Shown piece after piece: positions 1 through 11,645 of a stretch of 64,000 bases of DNA. The stretch comes from Physcomitrium patens (Eukaryota > Streptophyta > Bryopsida > Funariales > Funariaceae). Where the stretch lies: contig NC_037260.1 of NCBI RefSeq assembly GCF_000002425.4, positions 16,667,095 through 16,731,094 on the forward strand, written 5' to 3'. The notes beneath the pieces were generated by a model that was not told where the DNA came from, made no database searches, and was given only the letters and a program-made list of their open reading frames with translations. Numbering within the stretch: position 1 is the stretch's first letter; every line of letters begins with the position of its first letter. Position numbers and translations under genes: made by a program.

Positions 1-1000
1 ATTTGAAAACAAGAATTTTGAGGGCTGTGGCTATGACAAGCGGCTACTTTTTTCCTTCATTTGACTCCCATTTTTTTAAAAAACTTATTTACTAACTTTA
101 AAAATTTAAAGTTCATAGCTTGAATAAAGTTCAATGAGCTAAATTTTGCCTAAATTGAGTTAGTAATAAGTAAATTATAGGTATTTTAATAAGAAGGGGT
201 TTAAATTTGAGATTATAATTAGAAATTGAGTACATCGTAGTATAAGAAAGGAATTAATTTATAAATTGTACTTAGTCTTTGGGCTCCTATTTTATATTTA
301 AGTTCATTTGAAATAATATTATGCCTTCTTATAACCTACTTATAATCAAGGACCCCGTGTTCTTGTAAGGACGCTTACAAATTTTGTTAAAAAGATTGAA
401 GGAGGTGATTTTTTGACTGAAATGGAAAAAGAGATGTTAGTAGAGATACTCTCCAAATATGATAAGGCTTTTGCCTTTGTATTCAAAGAAATTGGTTATT
501 TGGATCTTAATATAGTAGCATCTATGGTTATTTTTATTGTTCCACATGTACCTTAGAACTTCAAGTCATTCCAATGTCAAAGACTTTGCTTTCCACAATA
601 GTAGATTTGTTAAAGAAAAAGATTAAGATATGCATCTTTGAACCATCTATTGAACCTTATTCCAATTGATAGTTTAACATACCAAAGAAGTCTGAGGTAC
701 TTAGGTTCATTCAAGGCATGCAACAAGCCAATACAATAACTATTACGAATATGGGATTTAGATCAGTGATAGATAAAATAGCAGAAGCTTTTATAAAGTA
801 TGCCATTTTCTTTAGTGGAGATTTATACTTCGATTATGATCAATTTCAATCAATAGAAGAGAATAGGGACCTAACTACTATAAAGACTTCTTTGAATCTA
901 GTAGACATGTGTACCTTGCTATAAGATGCAACTAATTTAGTGGCTTGTATGCAAAATGCAATGAACCAAATTGTAGAATAGATATTAATTCGTTTTTGAA
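1..1000 (+). pseudogene. Divergent Ty3/Gypsy reverse transcriptase relic (copy E1)
   Basis: This is the N-terminal half of a reverse transcriptase, broken by stops. Recognisable stretches are EIGYLDLNIVASMVIF near 490-540, GDLYFDYDQFQ near 815-850 (RT motif A region, normally D-L-Y-S-G-Y-D-Q) and DATNLVACMQNAMNQ near 925-975 (normally Q-G-A-T-N). The same stretches recur at 60.4-60.9 kb, which shows that both copies belong to one family. The matching integrase of this copy lies at about 4260-5300, beyond two other insertions. The protein would copy element RNA into cDNA, but no intact frame remains. The first 300 bases are AT-rich, with nothing I can name. Confidence 0.7.
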
Positions 1001-1139
1001 AGATATTAGTAAAATATATTAATAGTCCATGTAATAGGAAATTCAGGAGGACAGATGAATGATTTAGTTATTAAAAGTGATTAATTACAAGATTACGGTT
1101 AGAATTTGGAGAATCAGGGGAAAGTATATAAGAATTGTA

Positions 1140-1783
1140 GAAGTTAATTAGGGTGCCTGACTGTGAGAGTTATAAGCCGAGGGCCAGACTGTGAGAATCG
1201 TGAGTCGAGGGCCATCACTATGATAGTGTGAGCCGGGATAACCTTGGTGCTACCTCTTTTCTTTTGTTTGTTATTTTCTTTGAATAAGAGGATTGAGAAT
1301 TTCTAAGTATTTTGAAATGAATTATAGAATGGAAATGTAATTGGTATTATTTGAGAAGAAGAAAGATTGAATGCTAAAATCTGATTGTAATTCAGTAGAG
1401 AGAATGAGTCTGTATTTGTGTGAAACACTGTAATGTAAATGGCAATTCTGTGTGAAGAATTCCAGTGATTGGAATGAGGGTAATTGTGTACTGAAAGCTG
1501 TGAGGGCGTAGTATTACAGATGGAGATTATGAGGGTGAATATATTGGTAGAAATAGCAGTTATTGGTATGACTAAATTGCTGTAAGGAAGAGATCGATAA
1601 GGTGAAGGAGGAGATTATAGTTTCCTTGTGTGTTCAGATATTGAAAATAGAGACGATACATTCAGGAGGTAATTGATTGTGTGACCCTAACGTGAACGCT
1701 TAAGCAACTAGTCATTCCCCGTATTTGAATCCCCCTATTCGGGTTTATGCTGGGAGGTTTCTTCCAGAATATGAGCAATCACA
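1140..1783 (+). repeat. LTR of a Ty3/Gypsy element (family H), plus copy
   Basis: The stretch ends in ACA at 1783 and is followed after three bases by TGGCGCC, a primer-site signature. It is repeated in inverted orientation at about 1843-2430: the string GGTGCTACCTCTTTTC at about 1240 reappears reverse-complemented near 2320-2340. The left end is uncertain because no intact TG terminus could be fixed. A short internal repeat, GGGCCAGACTGTGA-like, is present around 1150-1215. It is read as an LTR because of its end and the adjoining primer site. Confidence 0.6.
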
Positions 1784-1786
1784 TTT

Positions 1787-1804
1787 TGGCGCCACTACAG
1801 GGGA
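1787..1804 (+). other. Primer binding site of family H
   Basis: TGGCGCCACTACAGGGGA lies three bases after the LTR end at 1783. It resembles the TGGCGCC-initial, tRNA-Asp-type primer sites of plant Tat/Athila-like Gypsy elements. The assignment rests on that resemblance and on position. No gag or pol of this family follows, because the inverted LTR begins about 40 bases later. Confidence 0.5.
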
Positions 1805-1842
1805 GTGATAATAGCTTTGAGTGTTAGGAATTAATTACCAAA

Positions 1843-2430
1843 TGTGTGAAAAAATTACCTGTGATTGTCATTTTACTTACTCTAACTAATCTAATCAGAG
1901 TAAACCTGTATAGGGGAATTCGAACACAGGAAAAGAATACCGCATGAGCTTACACATTGGGGTCATACAATTAACTGTATTCCACACTACTTAAAACATA
2001 CAGGAAACACTACAATGCTTTCCACTTCCTAATAATACTCCACCATCATTGATAACAATAACGTGTAATCCCGCACTATCCTAAATGACAGGATATAATC
2101 ATACTATAATCCAAACGCTGGAGTTCTTCACCATTAACTGCCTTCACATTACAGTGTTTCATACAAACACAGACTCATTCTCTCTGCTGAACTACAATCA
2201 GATTTCAGCATTCAATCTTTCTTCTTTCCATTTAATAAGAATCATACTTCCATTCCATAATTCACTTTTACAATATTCAGAAACTCTTAATCTTCTTATT
2301 CAAAGAAAATAACAAACAAAAGAAAAGAGGTAGCACCAAGCTTACCCCGGCTCATACTATCACAGTCTGGCCCTTACTTCCTCTCTCCCATCCTCCTTAT
2401 GCTACCACGAGATACCAACTACTACATCTC
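1843..2430 (-). repeat. LTR of family H, inverted copy
   Basis: Read on the minus strand, this stretch parallels 1140-1783 over most of its length, with many substitutions. Shared landmarks are the GGTGCTACCTC block, the AAACACTGTAATGT block and the terminal region ending in CACACA at 1843. The two LTRs point at each other with only about 60 bases between their ends. They are different in age or subfamily rather than a recent duplication. Confidence 0.55.
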
Positions 2431-2559
2431 TAATAAAAACTACTTTTCCTAACTATTCATCCATTTTACCTACTGAACTACCTTTTCAACAGTCATCTAT
2501 CCCTGTTTACACTATAAACTAAGTATCTACAATTCAGCAAATAACTACTTATTCTACAT

Positions 2560-3082
2560 AGCTACATGTAACAATGAAGGCGCAGTTAAAAGAGGCTCAA
2601 GAACAACAAAAGATCAATGCGGATGTCTATCGAAAGGAACAACCACCATTCCACTTCGGTGATAAGATATGGCTACTTTGTCTCAATATCAAGACCACTC
2701 ATCTTTGTGATAAGTTGGACTATGAAAGGCTTGGACCATTTTCTATTTTTACATAAATCAATCCAGTTGCATATCGTTTATATCTACCGGAGTCAATGAA
2801 AATCCATCCAGTATTCCACGTGTCTCTTCTTGAACCATACAAGACAGTGGATATACCAAGAAGAAGACAAGCTCCACTTCCTCCTATAGAAGTGGACAAT
2901 AATGAAGAGTTTGAAGTAAAAGAAGTCTTAGATTCAAGGCGACGCCAAAATAAATTGAAATATCTTGTCCATTGGCGTTGATATGATATTAGTGAATGCA
3001 CATGGAAACCAACAAAGAATCTTGTAAATACAGCAAAGGTGGTGGAGGCTTTTCATCGACAACATCTATCAAAATTAAGATG
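2560..3082 (+). pseudogene. Chromovirus pol C-terminus relic (integrase tail and chromodomain)
   Basis: The relic begins abruptly inside the integrase at a stretch reading MKAQLKEAQEQQKINADVYR. It continues through LDYERLGPF (GPY/F module) and MKIHPVFHVSLLEPYK to a chromodomain (EEFEVKEVLDSRRRQNKLKY, LVHWR, TWKP). Two in-frame stops break it, one after FSIFT and one after LVHWR (TGA where A has a glycine codon). The closest relative in the window is the pol at 38219-41707. The chromodomain would direct integration to marked chromatin in an active copy. The 5' portion of the element is absent. Confidence 0.85.
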
Positions 3083-3177
3083 AAAACCTTCTTTATAAAA
3101 GAAACAACATTTAGACAAGATAACATTCTACTTTCAATCCTTATTTGTAGCTTCTTTGTAGTTGTAACGCTCACGAG

Positions 3178-3616
3178 ATGGAAAATCAACAACCAGAATA
3201 TTTGACTCAAGAGCCTTCATTTGCTGACCTACTAGATGAGATTAAGATTAAGATTGAGATTAAGATTGTCACAACCTTCAAGACCACATAATCGAGATGA
3301 AGATCTTCAAGAACGACATATTTTTCTTTGAATGGATGGCGAGTTACAAAGCATTTAGTATCATGATTTGGGAAGAAACTCTCGATGTTTGGTGATTTTG
3401 CTAGAGGTAAGAACAACTCTTGATGGTATTCCAAATGTTCTATTCGAAGGAAGTTGTGAAGATTTCAACAATGATCAAATAACTAGGTGGTTTTCTCACC
3501 TTGGTATGGGACACTACCGATTATTGAGAGGCCCTATCAATCATCTTCGAAGAAAATAAAGATCAGAGTATGTGGCAAATATAATTCGTCACATCATAGA
3601 TTTTTTCAACATATGA
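3178..3616 (+). pseudogene. Relic of the chromovirus 3' ORF
   Basis: This is a broken copy of the small ORF that follows pol in elements A and B. It starts MENQQPE and keeps TQEPSFADL, then an expanded GAGATTAAGATT repeat disturbs the frame. It resumes with SRCLVILLEV and GHYRLLRGPINHLRRK before a stop. The spacing from pol stop to ORF start and from ORF end to LTR is the same as in element A. Function is unknown. Confidence 0.8.
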
Positions 3617-3657
3617 TGACTGCTCTTTGTGGAACTCGTCCCTAGAAGAGAGGATAA

Positions 3658-4219
3658 TGTCACAGACATACTCATATAAGCCAGTAATTACATATACAAA
3701 CAGGTAGAAGTAAGTAAAAGTAGATAAAAGTAAGTAAATTCTATAGTATTTGATATAGAAGTTTTCTAGAAGCTTCATAGATGTTGCTTTGACTTCATAG
3801 GTGTCTTTAATTGACTTTTTGGATTAGAAATGTGGTCAACAAGTTAGCCATGTGCCATACATGTTGTTAGTTTGAAGACCAAGCTAAAAATGTGGCCTAC
3901 ACATAGAAAAACTTCCCTTGTAAGTCAAGGCATGTGTCCTACAAAGTCAACACATATTGGAGGTCCTATAGAACATCGCCACATAGTCCCTAGTTAGATA
4001 GTATATAAAGAGACAAGAGTGAAGCCTTCTTCACTCTTGTCAACTCCTTTCTTGCTTCTAGTCTAGTTTCAAGGGTCTCTACTTTTCTTGTCTTTTGGCA
4101 ATAGCCATTCCAATTTATCTTTTAATATACATTTTTATTTATTTATATTTTGTTATCTTTCTTTGAGTGAAGGCTCACTTGTCTGAATTGCTTTTTTCAA
4201 CAAATTCTTGTCCTTGACA
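3658..4219 (+). repeat. Chromovirus family A 3' LTR
   Basis: The LTR runs from TGTCACAGAC to TCCTTGACA and is preceded by a purine run (AAGAGAGGATAA). It contains a TATA box (TATATAAAG near 4000) and the inverted repeat GACAAGAGTGAA / TTCACTCTTGTC at 4012-4041, just upstream of and overlapping the predicted RNA start. It closes the relic that begins at 2560. Confidence 0.85.
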
Positions 4220-4259
4220 GGTATAAAAATGATTTATGTCCTACCTATTTATTTGTCAT

Positions 4260-5300
4260 TCATTTTTAATAGATGATTGATTTAGTTACAATGCCAATGG
4301 AGCTTTGAGGCATGAAGTATTTAATTTTAGTAAAAATAGAACTTTCCAATTATATAAAAAAGAGGCATTGAGAACAAAGTCTACAAAGGTAGTATGTTGA
4401 TTTTTTTTGAAAGATATTATATGTTACTATGGGAGCATTGGAAGAATGAAAGCAAACCAAAGTGAGCTTGATGTAGAAAAGGCACATGATTTCTTCAGAA
4501 GATATAGAATACAATTAAAATTGACTATCTCATATAATCTCAAAGCCAATGATAAGAATGAAAGAAGGCACCTTCCAAACATTCAAGCTTTGCTTAAGGT
4601 ATATAAGAATCAAATAAAGATTATGGCCTAGGCTTTTACCATTTTCTTTATAGGTAGATATGACAAATCATAGCACAATTGTTAGCTATATGCTAATCGA
4701 ATTGATATTAGACCAAAAGCCTTTAATATCTACAAAGAAGTCTATTTTTTCTTGGTTTTCTTTTATCTTAGAAGAATGGCATTGATAGGAAGAGATTATT
4801 AGAACTTTAAATTAACTATCTAGAGAGATTGTCTAAAGATCATCAACCTGCTATATAAAAGCTTAAAGCAATAAGGTTAAGCAATAAAGAAATATTTGAT
4901 AAAATTCATCAATTGAGGCCTAGGCCAAATAAAGAGGGTGATTGGATTTTAATTTATAATAGTAATTTGATGCACTACCATTCTACTCTTCATAAGTTTA
5001 CACGGTATTGATTTAGATCCTATGTAGTTGTTAAAGTGTATGATAATGGAACTTATTTTCTTTGAAAGTTAGATGGGACACCATGGAAGACTAGAATTGT
5101 AGGAAAGCAAATTAAAGTCTTTAAGCAACAAGATGAAATGAATTATATAAAGGATTTAGAGGCTTTTGAACTTCAACATTTTGATTAATGGTTCAAAAGT
5201 GATATAATTTACAATGATTCTAATTATGATGACAAAAGTGTTGTGGTTTAATTCTTTGGTACATACGAGAGTATGTGCACGATTGAAAGGGATGAATGTC
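4260..5300 (+). pseudogene. Divergent Ty3/Gypsy integrase relic (copy E1)
   Basis: An open stretch at 4407-4631 reads HDFFRRYRIQLKLTISYNLK followed by KNERRH. This fits the integrase core segment around the catalytic glutamate (normally N-P-x-A-N-G-x-x-E-R-G-H). Downstream, in shifting frames, come remnants equivalent to the integrase C-terminus, including a GTPWKTRI-like and a GKQIKVFKQ-like stretch near 5085-5140. The same order is seen at 62.4-63.07 kb. It is probably the continuation of the RT relic at 1-1000, with the middle lost. Confidence 0.65.
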
Positions 5301-5920
5301 TTAATGTACTTAATTTAAATACATCAAAGTTATTTAGAGGATAATTAATTATATTTATAAGATGTCTTATTCAGATATAATAGATCTTCAAAACTAAAAT
5401 CTTCTTTCATATATATATATTTTTTATCTAAATATTGATGAAAAAAATAGATTTATATTAAGTTTTTAAATAAGTTTATCTTCTTATGTGAAAATTACAA
5501 AAATAAAATGGATGGAATTGAATTTGACAATAGAAAAATAAATTTTATAAAAATTCATGTTGAATTTTTATGAGAAATATTTACATATATTTTGGATCAA
5601 TTAATAATATTATTTGGCTTTACTTTTAAAACATAAATCTACTTGTAATTTATTGCTTTAAGGCCAAAAGATAAATCAATTAATTTTTATGTATTATTAC
5701 AAATCAAGATTGATACTTATCTTACATGGCTTTCTTCTAATGTGATGAATAAAGAGAAGTAAGTACTTTAGAATATGACTATCAAACTTTAAGAGGAGAT
5801 AATATTAAAGAATATACAAGGGAACATAAATTGAAAGCAGATATCAAAGTGAGTTAAAAATTTATGAAAGAATATTATTAAATAGTTTGAGAGTTGTCAT
5901 ATCTATTTAATATCAAAGAT
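5300..5920 (+). other. AT-rich intergenic stretch
   Basis: I see no gene here. The sequence is strongly AT-rich with many stops in every frame. It probably represents decayed 3' parts of the E1 element, but no motif supports that directly. Confidence 0.3.
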
Positions 5921-6410
5921 ATGAATCTCAAAGAAAGAAAATCACTCAAAGATGATAGAATATTGAACTAGAATGGCTATTGCCAAAAATAAGAAGACTT
6001 AAAAGCCTTAAAATAAGACAAAAGACTAGAAAGACATTGATAAGAGTGAAGAAGGCTTCACTCTTGCCTCCATATATACTCTTAACTAGGACTTATGTGG
6101 CAATGTCCTATAGGACCTCCAAAACATGTTGACTTTATAAGACACATATCTTAACTTATAAGAGAAGTTTTCTATATGTATGATATATAATTAGCTTGTT
6201 CCAGAAGCTATCAATACATGGTTAACTTATTGACCAAGTTTCTAACCTACCAATCAACTAAAAATACATGTAAAGTCAAAGCATCATCTATGAAACTTCA
6301 AAGAATCTTCTCTAAAAGATATTATAAAATTAACTTACTTTTATCTACTTTTACTTACTTCTACTTAAATATATAGGTATTTATTAGAATACTTATGTAT
6401 GTTCATGACA
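5921..6410 (-). repeat. Chromovirus family A LTR, minus strand
   Basis: Read on the minus strand, the LTR starts TGTCATGAACATAC at 6410 and ends near 5921. It carries the family hairpin (AAGAGTGAAGAAGGCTTCAC around 6045) next to a TATATATAC box. The flank at 6411-6430 reads, on the minus strand, as a purine-rich tract (AGAAAGAGGGGTCA), so this is a 3' LTR. About 5% to 10% of positions differ from A by eye. Confidence 0.75.
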
Positions 6411-6580
6411 TGACCCCTCTTTCTAGGAATGAATTCTATAAAGAGCACTCTTCATATATTAAAGAAATCTTAGATATAACAAATTATATTTGCTACATAC
6501 TCTGATCTTTGTTCTCTTTGAAGTTGGTTGATACGTCCTCTCTACCATCCATAGTGTCTTATATTAAATGTGAGCCATTA
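6411..6580 (-). pseudogene. Fragment of chromovirus 3' ORF
   Basis: The minus strand matches the last third of the 3' ORF of element A (the GHYRWL-GP-NHL-REQ region), compare 37700-37810. It is truncated at about 6580. Together with the LTR at 5921-6410 it is the only remainder of this insertion. Confidence 0.65.
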
Positions 6581-6586
6581 AATTAA

Positions 6587-7200
6587 CTCACTTTGATATT
6601 TAGTATAAAAAATATACTTATTATGCTTAAAATATAAATTTTATGAGTTAGTATTAGAATTTTAGGAAAAAATAAAAAATAAATTGCTAGTAGCAAATAT
6701 GTAATCTAGAATAGAGTTTAGTAAGAAAAAACTATAAAGACTATATTTTTCTAGTTAGCTAGTCGTAGAGGAATTACAAAGGAAGTAATCTTGTTGTGAA
6801 AAAATAAATAAATAAATAAAATAAAATCTAATGAAGTTTAATTATGATGGATTTGAAGATTTTTTCCAAATTCAATAAATTTAAGCAGCAAAGTGATTCT
6901 TCTAATCTATGGAAGCCTTTCAAATGCAATGGAGGCATCGAATGCATCATGTGAAGTGAAGAAAATATGTTCAATATGCTTTCCTTCAAAGTACAAGTAA
7001 AGAAATGAAATTCTCATTTTTTGAAGAATTTTAAAATATTGCCTAAATCTTTATAAGTAAAAAACCTTCATAAAAGTTACAAAGGAACATAGACTGATGC
7101 ATATGTGTAACTAATATTAGTATAAAAACGTGTTTTAAATATAATGGTTAAGTTAAATTTATAAAAAAGTGTTTATTTTCTCACTTATAAGAGCCATTAG
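6587..7200. repeat. Unclassified dispersed repeat (F), copy 1
   Basis: Blocks here recur at 63640-63850: TTAGTATTAGAATTTTAGG (with small changes), CTAGTAGCA, and ACCTTCATAAAAGTT followed by CATAGA. A third trace, GAGGTTTATTTTAGCTCAC, is found at 8755 and 63831. No coding capacity was seen, and orientation and family are unknown. Confidence 0.45.
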
Positions 7201-8765
7201 CCTTGATCACGAAATTAGCTCTTGGATGAAGGAAGGCTATAGATCTACATTAGGGATCTAAGAGATCAAGGGTGAAGATGTGGCCATCTTTCTAGAAGCC
7301 ACCACTCAATTGTATAAGAGTGGTTTGGTTTCCCAAGCCTCTCTCTCTCTCTTTTCTTTTTGATGAGGGCAAAGCCATGCCAAAGTGTGGTTTCAATCCT
7401 AATCTTAATTTTTTGCTTCCTTCTTAATCTTAGATCTCATTGTGAACTTTCCAAATATATGAGCATTGATTTTGTGTCATTGGTGGTGCTTGTTGTGGTT
7501 TTAAAGGCGCCCCTTTACAATTAGTGAACACTAACTATTTCCATAGTCAAAAGGGTTTGAGGGGCCTCGGATTTTCCTCAATAAATCTATGGTTTTTTAT
7601 GATTTTTAATTGAGCATTTTTTTTCATCACATAGCTCTTTTTATTAGCTTTCCAACGCGCTAAGGGCTTCTTAATTTGGAGTTGAACCGAAATTTTGGTG
7701 AATTTTTGAGTGCAAGGGGTGGCTACCTTGGCAGTTTCAATAATCCAACATTTAAAAGGCATTCCTCAGTTTCTGTTAATGGAATCATTTTTAAATTTAG
7801 AAATTACAAGCGTCTTCAAGCTGAGCATCCATTGGCATAAATTTCATTAAATTTGAAATAATTGTGAATTTTTAACGAAGTTTTGAGTGAAGGGGGGTCG
7901 GCTGCAGCGGGAGGCCCAATGATCCAAGTTTGAAGAAGTACTGCTCGCAGCTCAGGTACCAGATTGCCAAACAATTTTTAGAGCAGAAGTGCCTTGAAGT
8001 TAAATTTTCAACACAAGAAAAATCATTAGATTTGGAGCTAATTTGGATTTTTGGCGAATTTTGGAGTAAAGAGGGTGCTTCCCTCAATCCTTGGGCGTTG
8101 TCAAGGTACTTCCGCTTGTACCTCTCTTTATTTATTTTTTCTTTGATTTTATTTTATGTTATTTTTTTTTCAGTAACTTGTAACTTTTACATTTATTTTT
8201 GTCTTTAATTTTTAGCTTTTAATCTTCTCTCTTTTACTTTTATTTTTTTATTTTTTAACCTTTACTTTACTTTTTCTTTTTACTTTACTTTACTTTTTAA
8301 ACTTTACTTTTAACTTTTGACTTTTAATTTTTAACTCAAAATTTAAAAAATTTATAATTAGTATAGATTAAGGATAATAACTTATTTAATTATTTTTACC
8401 ATTAGTTAATTATGAAGTAAAAATTTTAACATTTTTTAAAAAATGATAAAATAATAAAATAGTAAAAAGTAATAAAAACGACCTAATAATAATATAATAA
8501 TAACAATAATAATAATAACATTAAATAAAAAATTAAATCGAATTATCTAATTAGAAGTAGAAGAAGGAATTATTTTGCATGAAATTAAGGAGTGAATTAT
8601 CATTGTGAATGTGAGTAATGTTAGAGTATTTGATTAATAACTTTGTGTTTTAAGAAGGATAAGTAATAAGTGGATTAGAATTAAAATAATAGCTTTATGT
8701 TAAATTCATATAATTAATTCACTTATTGTAAGTTAGAATAAACTTCTAATTAGTGGAGGTTTATT
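7200..8765 (+). repeat. Leader-type repeat region G, plus copy, with three related modules of about 180 bp
   Basis: Three successive blocks of the kind GAATTTTGGAGTAAAGAGGG followed by a short GC-richer stretch occur near 7690-7750, 7855-7935 and 8045-8110. Related blocks occur on the opposite strand at 14450-14960, e.g. CTTGGCAGTTTCA in one and CTTGGCAGTTTTG in the other. The third block ends in a GTAC that could be a splice donor. A T-rich stretch (8110-8340) and an AT-rich stretch (8340-8765) follow. It is probably the untranslated leader of a long retroelement, and no protein is supported. Confidence 0.4.
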
Positions 8766-8769
8766 TTAG

Positions 8770-9081
8770 CTCACACCACGGCAAGAAGACCATCCTATTA
8801 TTTGGTCGTTATTGAGACCTTCATAACTTTGTTCAAATAAAATATTTAGAACATCCTCAAGAGTTGTTTCTACCTCTAATAAAATCACCAAATATTGAGA
8901 GTGTCTTTTAAGGTTGAGATATCAAATACATTGTATCTTGCCATCTATTCAAAGAAAGACATGTCATTCTTGAAGATCTTCATCTCAATTTTATTATCTT
9001 GAAGATTTTAACAATTGTTTAATCTAGTAAGTTTGTAAATGAAAGCTCTTTAGTTGAATCTGCTGGTTCTTGGTTCTCCAT
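8770..9081 (-). pseudogene. Relic of the chromovirus 3' ORF
   Basis: The minus strand starts with ATG at 9081 and aligns by eye with the 3' ORF of element A. It includes the central EV-x(n)-G-x(n)-F-x-G segment and is cut off at about 8770, before the GHYRWL motif. CpG positions of A are mostly TG or CA here, the signature of an old methylated copy. Confidence 0.7.
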
Positions 9082-9184
9082 CTTCTAACCATCACAAATA
9101 TATAAAAACTACAAAGAAGAATAGAAGGTATAGTATTATCTTCTTTTGATCTCCTTTCTTTTATAGTAAAGATTTTCTATTCTT

Positions 9185-11645
9185 TATCTTAGTTTTAATG
9201 GATATCATTAATAAAAAGTTTCAATTTTCTTTATTGCATTTGTACCATTCTTTGTTGGCTCCCATGTACATTTACTAATATCATATCCATACCAATGAAC
9301 AAGATATTTCAACCTATTTTGGCGCCACCTTGAATCTAAGACTTCTTCTACCTCACACTCTTGATTATTATCCACTTCTATAAGAGGAGGTAGTATTTGT
9401 CTTCTTCCTAAGATATCCACTGTCTTATATGACTCAAGAAGAGACATATAAAATATGAGATAGATTTTTATAGACTCCGATAGATATAATTGATAAGCAA
9501 GAAGATTGAGTTCTTGACTAATAGGATAAGGTCTAAGCCTATGATAGTCCAAATTATCACAAAGACAAGTAGTCTTGATATTGCAACAAAATAACCATAC
9601 CTAGTCACCTATATTGAATTATGGTTGTTTCTTGCAATATATATGTGCATGAATCTTTTGTTGTTCTTGAACTCCCTTTAATTGTGCCTTTATTGTTGCA
9701 TATAGCTCAAATAAACTATTTTCCAAATCTTTTAAGGCAAGATTATTAACTTTTGAAAAGTGAAAATTATTAAGTCATAAATAATAACTATAATTGATAA
9801 AGAAAGATGATCGTTGAGTAGAAGAATGTATTGAATTATTGTATGCAAACTCTCCCAATGATAAAAGAGTTGTCCAATCATCTTGATGATAGTTGATAGT
9901 ATATTTCAGATATTGCTTCAAAACTTGATTTATCCATTCTATTTGTCCATCAATTTGAGGATAAAAAGCCAAAGAGAGCTTTATATCCACTTTTAAAATC
10001 TTAAAAAAGATTTTCTAAAATCTTGATATAAATTGAGTCTCCCTATCTAATATAACATCTTTAGGCAATCTGTAATAGCCATAGATATTATTAAAAAAAA
10101 CTTAGCCGTTTCTTACTTGTGATAAATTTTGTACATGGTACAAAATAAACCATCTTAGTAAAAAAATCTACTACTACAAATATAAATTCATGTGAATCTG
10201 AAACTAGAAGATCCTTAATAAAATCCATAGTAACAAAAGACCATACTTATTTTGGAATAGGTAAAGGCTGAAGAAGTCCATAAAGTGGATGGCAAAGAGT
10301 TTTGGATCTTGAACAAATATCATATGATTGTACAAAGTCTTTGACTACCTTTCATATTTGAGGCCACCAAAAATCTCTCGATATTAACTCTAAAGTATTG
10401 TTGTATCCAAATTGTTTGGCTACTGAAAGTCATGATGAATTTGAAGAATAAGTAATCATGCCCTACCTTATGAAATGCATAATTTTTCTTTGAAATAGAG
10501 TACGTTTTTTTGAATTCAAACTTAAAAGTATCATGAGACTTAAAAGAATTATTCTTGATATTGTAGAAGAGAAGATCAAAGAACACATTTGATTGAATTT
10601 ACTTGACAAATATTGAATCAATGGTTAATATTGATTTTCTTATTCAAAGGTGAAAATATTTTGGCTTCAAGAGAATCATTTTTTTTATCAAAAGATACAT
10701 TTTTTTTCTTTTGGTACAAGATAAGAACGTCTAGAAAAGGTGTCTAATAAATCTCGTTATTTTTTGGATTGATAAGAGAATTTGAAATCAATTTTTAATA
10801 AGTACATGCTCCAATAAGCTTAGCAACAATTTAAAACAAGTACTATTGTGAAATACTTAAGATTCTTGTGATTTGTATATGCAATGATAGAATTTGAGGC
10901 ACCCTCTAAATAATGATGCTATTATTGATATGAATCCACAATTACAAGGAGCTCTTTGTTGTGGATCTAATAATTAATCTTAGTTGTTAAAAAAAATTTA
11001 GAATGAAAAGCTACTAGATGGAATTTTTCATTTGCTCCTATTTGTAATAATATTGCACTAAAGGTATCTATTATTGTATCTATTTTTATGAAAAATTCTT
11101 TCAAAAATTTAACATGATATAAAATTGATGCAAAAGTAAATACTTTATTTAAAGCATCAAATGATACTTTGGTTTTTTTATTCTACTAAAGTTTATCTTT
11201 ACAAGTCAAATGTATAAGTGGCATTGTAACTTGAGAAAAATTCTTGATGACAATCCGATAGTAATTGACAAAGCTCAAAAAGTATTGTACTTTTCTTACT
11301 CTTTTTAGAATCTTCCAATCCATGATAGTTCAGACATTCTTTGGATCCATTATTAGTCCTTCATTGGAAATGATGTATCTTAAGAAGTCAACTTGAGTAG
11401 TATAGAATACATACTTTTTTAACTTTATATATAATCTTATATCTCTATGATTTTATAATACATAACAAACATAAACTTCATGCTCATCTGTATTCTTAAA
11501 GTAGATAAAGATGTTGTCTAAATAATAGACGACAAAATCATCAAGAAACTTGCAAAAGACATCATTCATTAGATATTGAAAAGTAATTGGTGTATTGGTG
11601 AGTCTACAAGACATGATATTATATTCAAAATATCCAAATCTAGTC
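9185..11645 (-). pseudogene. Chromovirus family A pol relic (RT to chromodomain)
   Basis: On the minus strand the order is RT (about 11645 to 11250), RNase H (11200-10750), zinc-binding domain and integrase (10580-9770), GPY/F region and chromodomain (9552-9208). Readable pieces are FYPQIDGQIEWINQVLKQYL (integrase, catalytic E retained), SESIKIYLIFYMSLLESYK, ECEVEEVLDSRWRQNRLKYL and TWEPTKN. Frameshifts and stops are frequent. It is the same family as 38219-41707 but much older. The upstream RT, protease and gag are replaced by an unrelated gag at 11646. Confidence 0.85.

Noticed and set aside
1140-2430. DNA transposon or MITE with long terminal inverted repeats
   Set aside because: The arms end inward, not outward, next to a TGGCGCC primer site, and no target duplication flanks the whole. 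Two facing LTRs explain it better.
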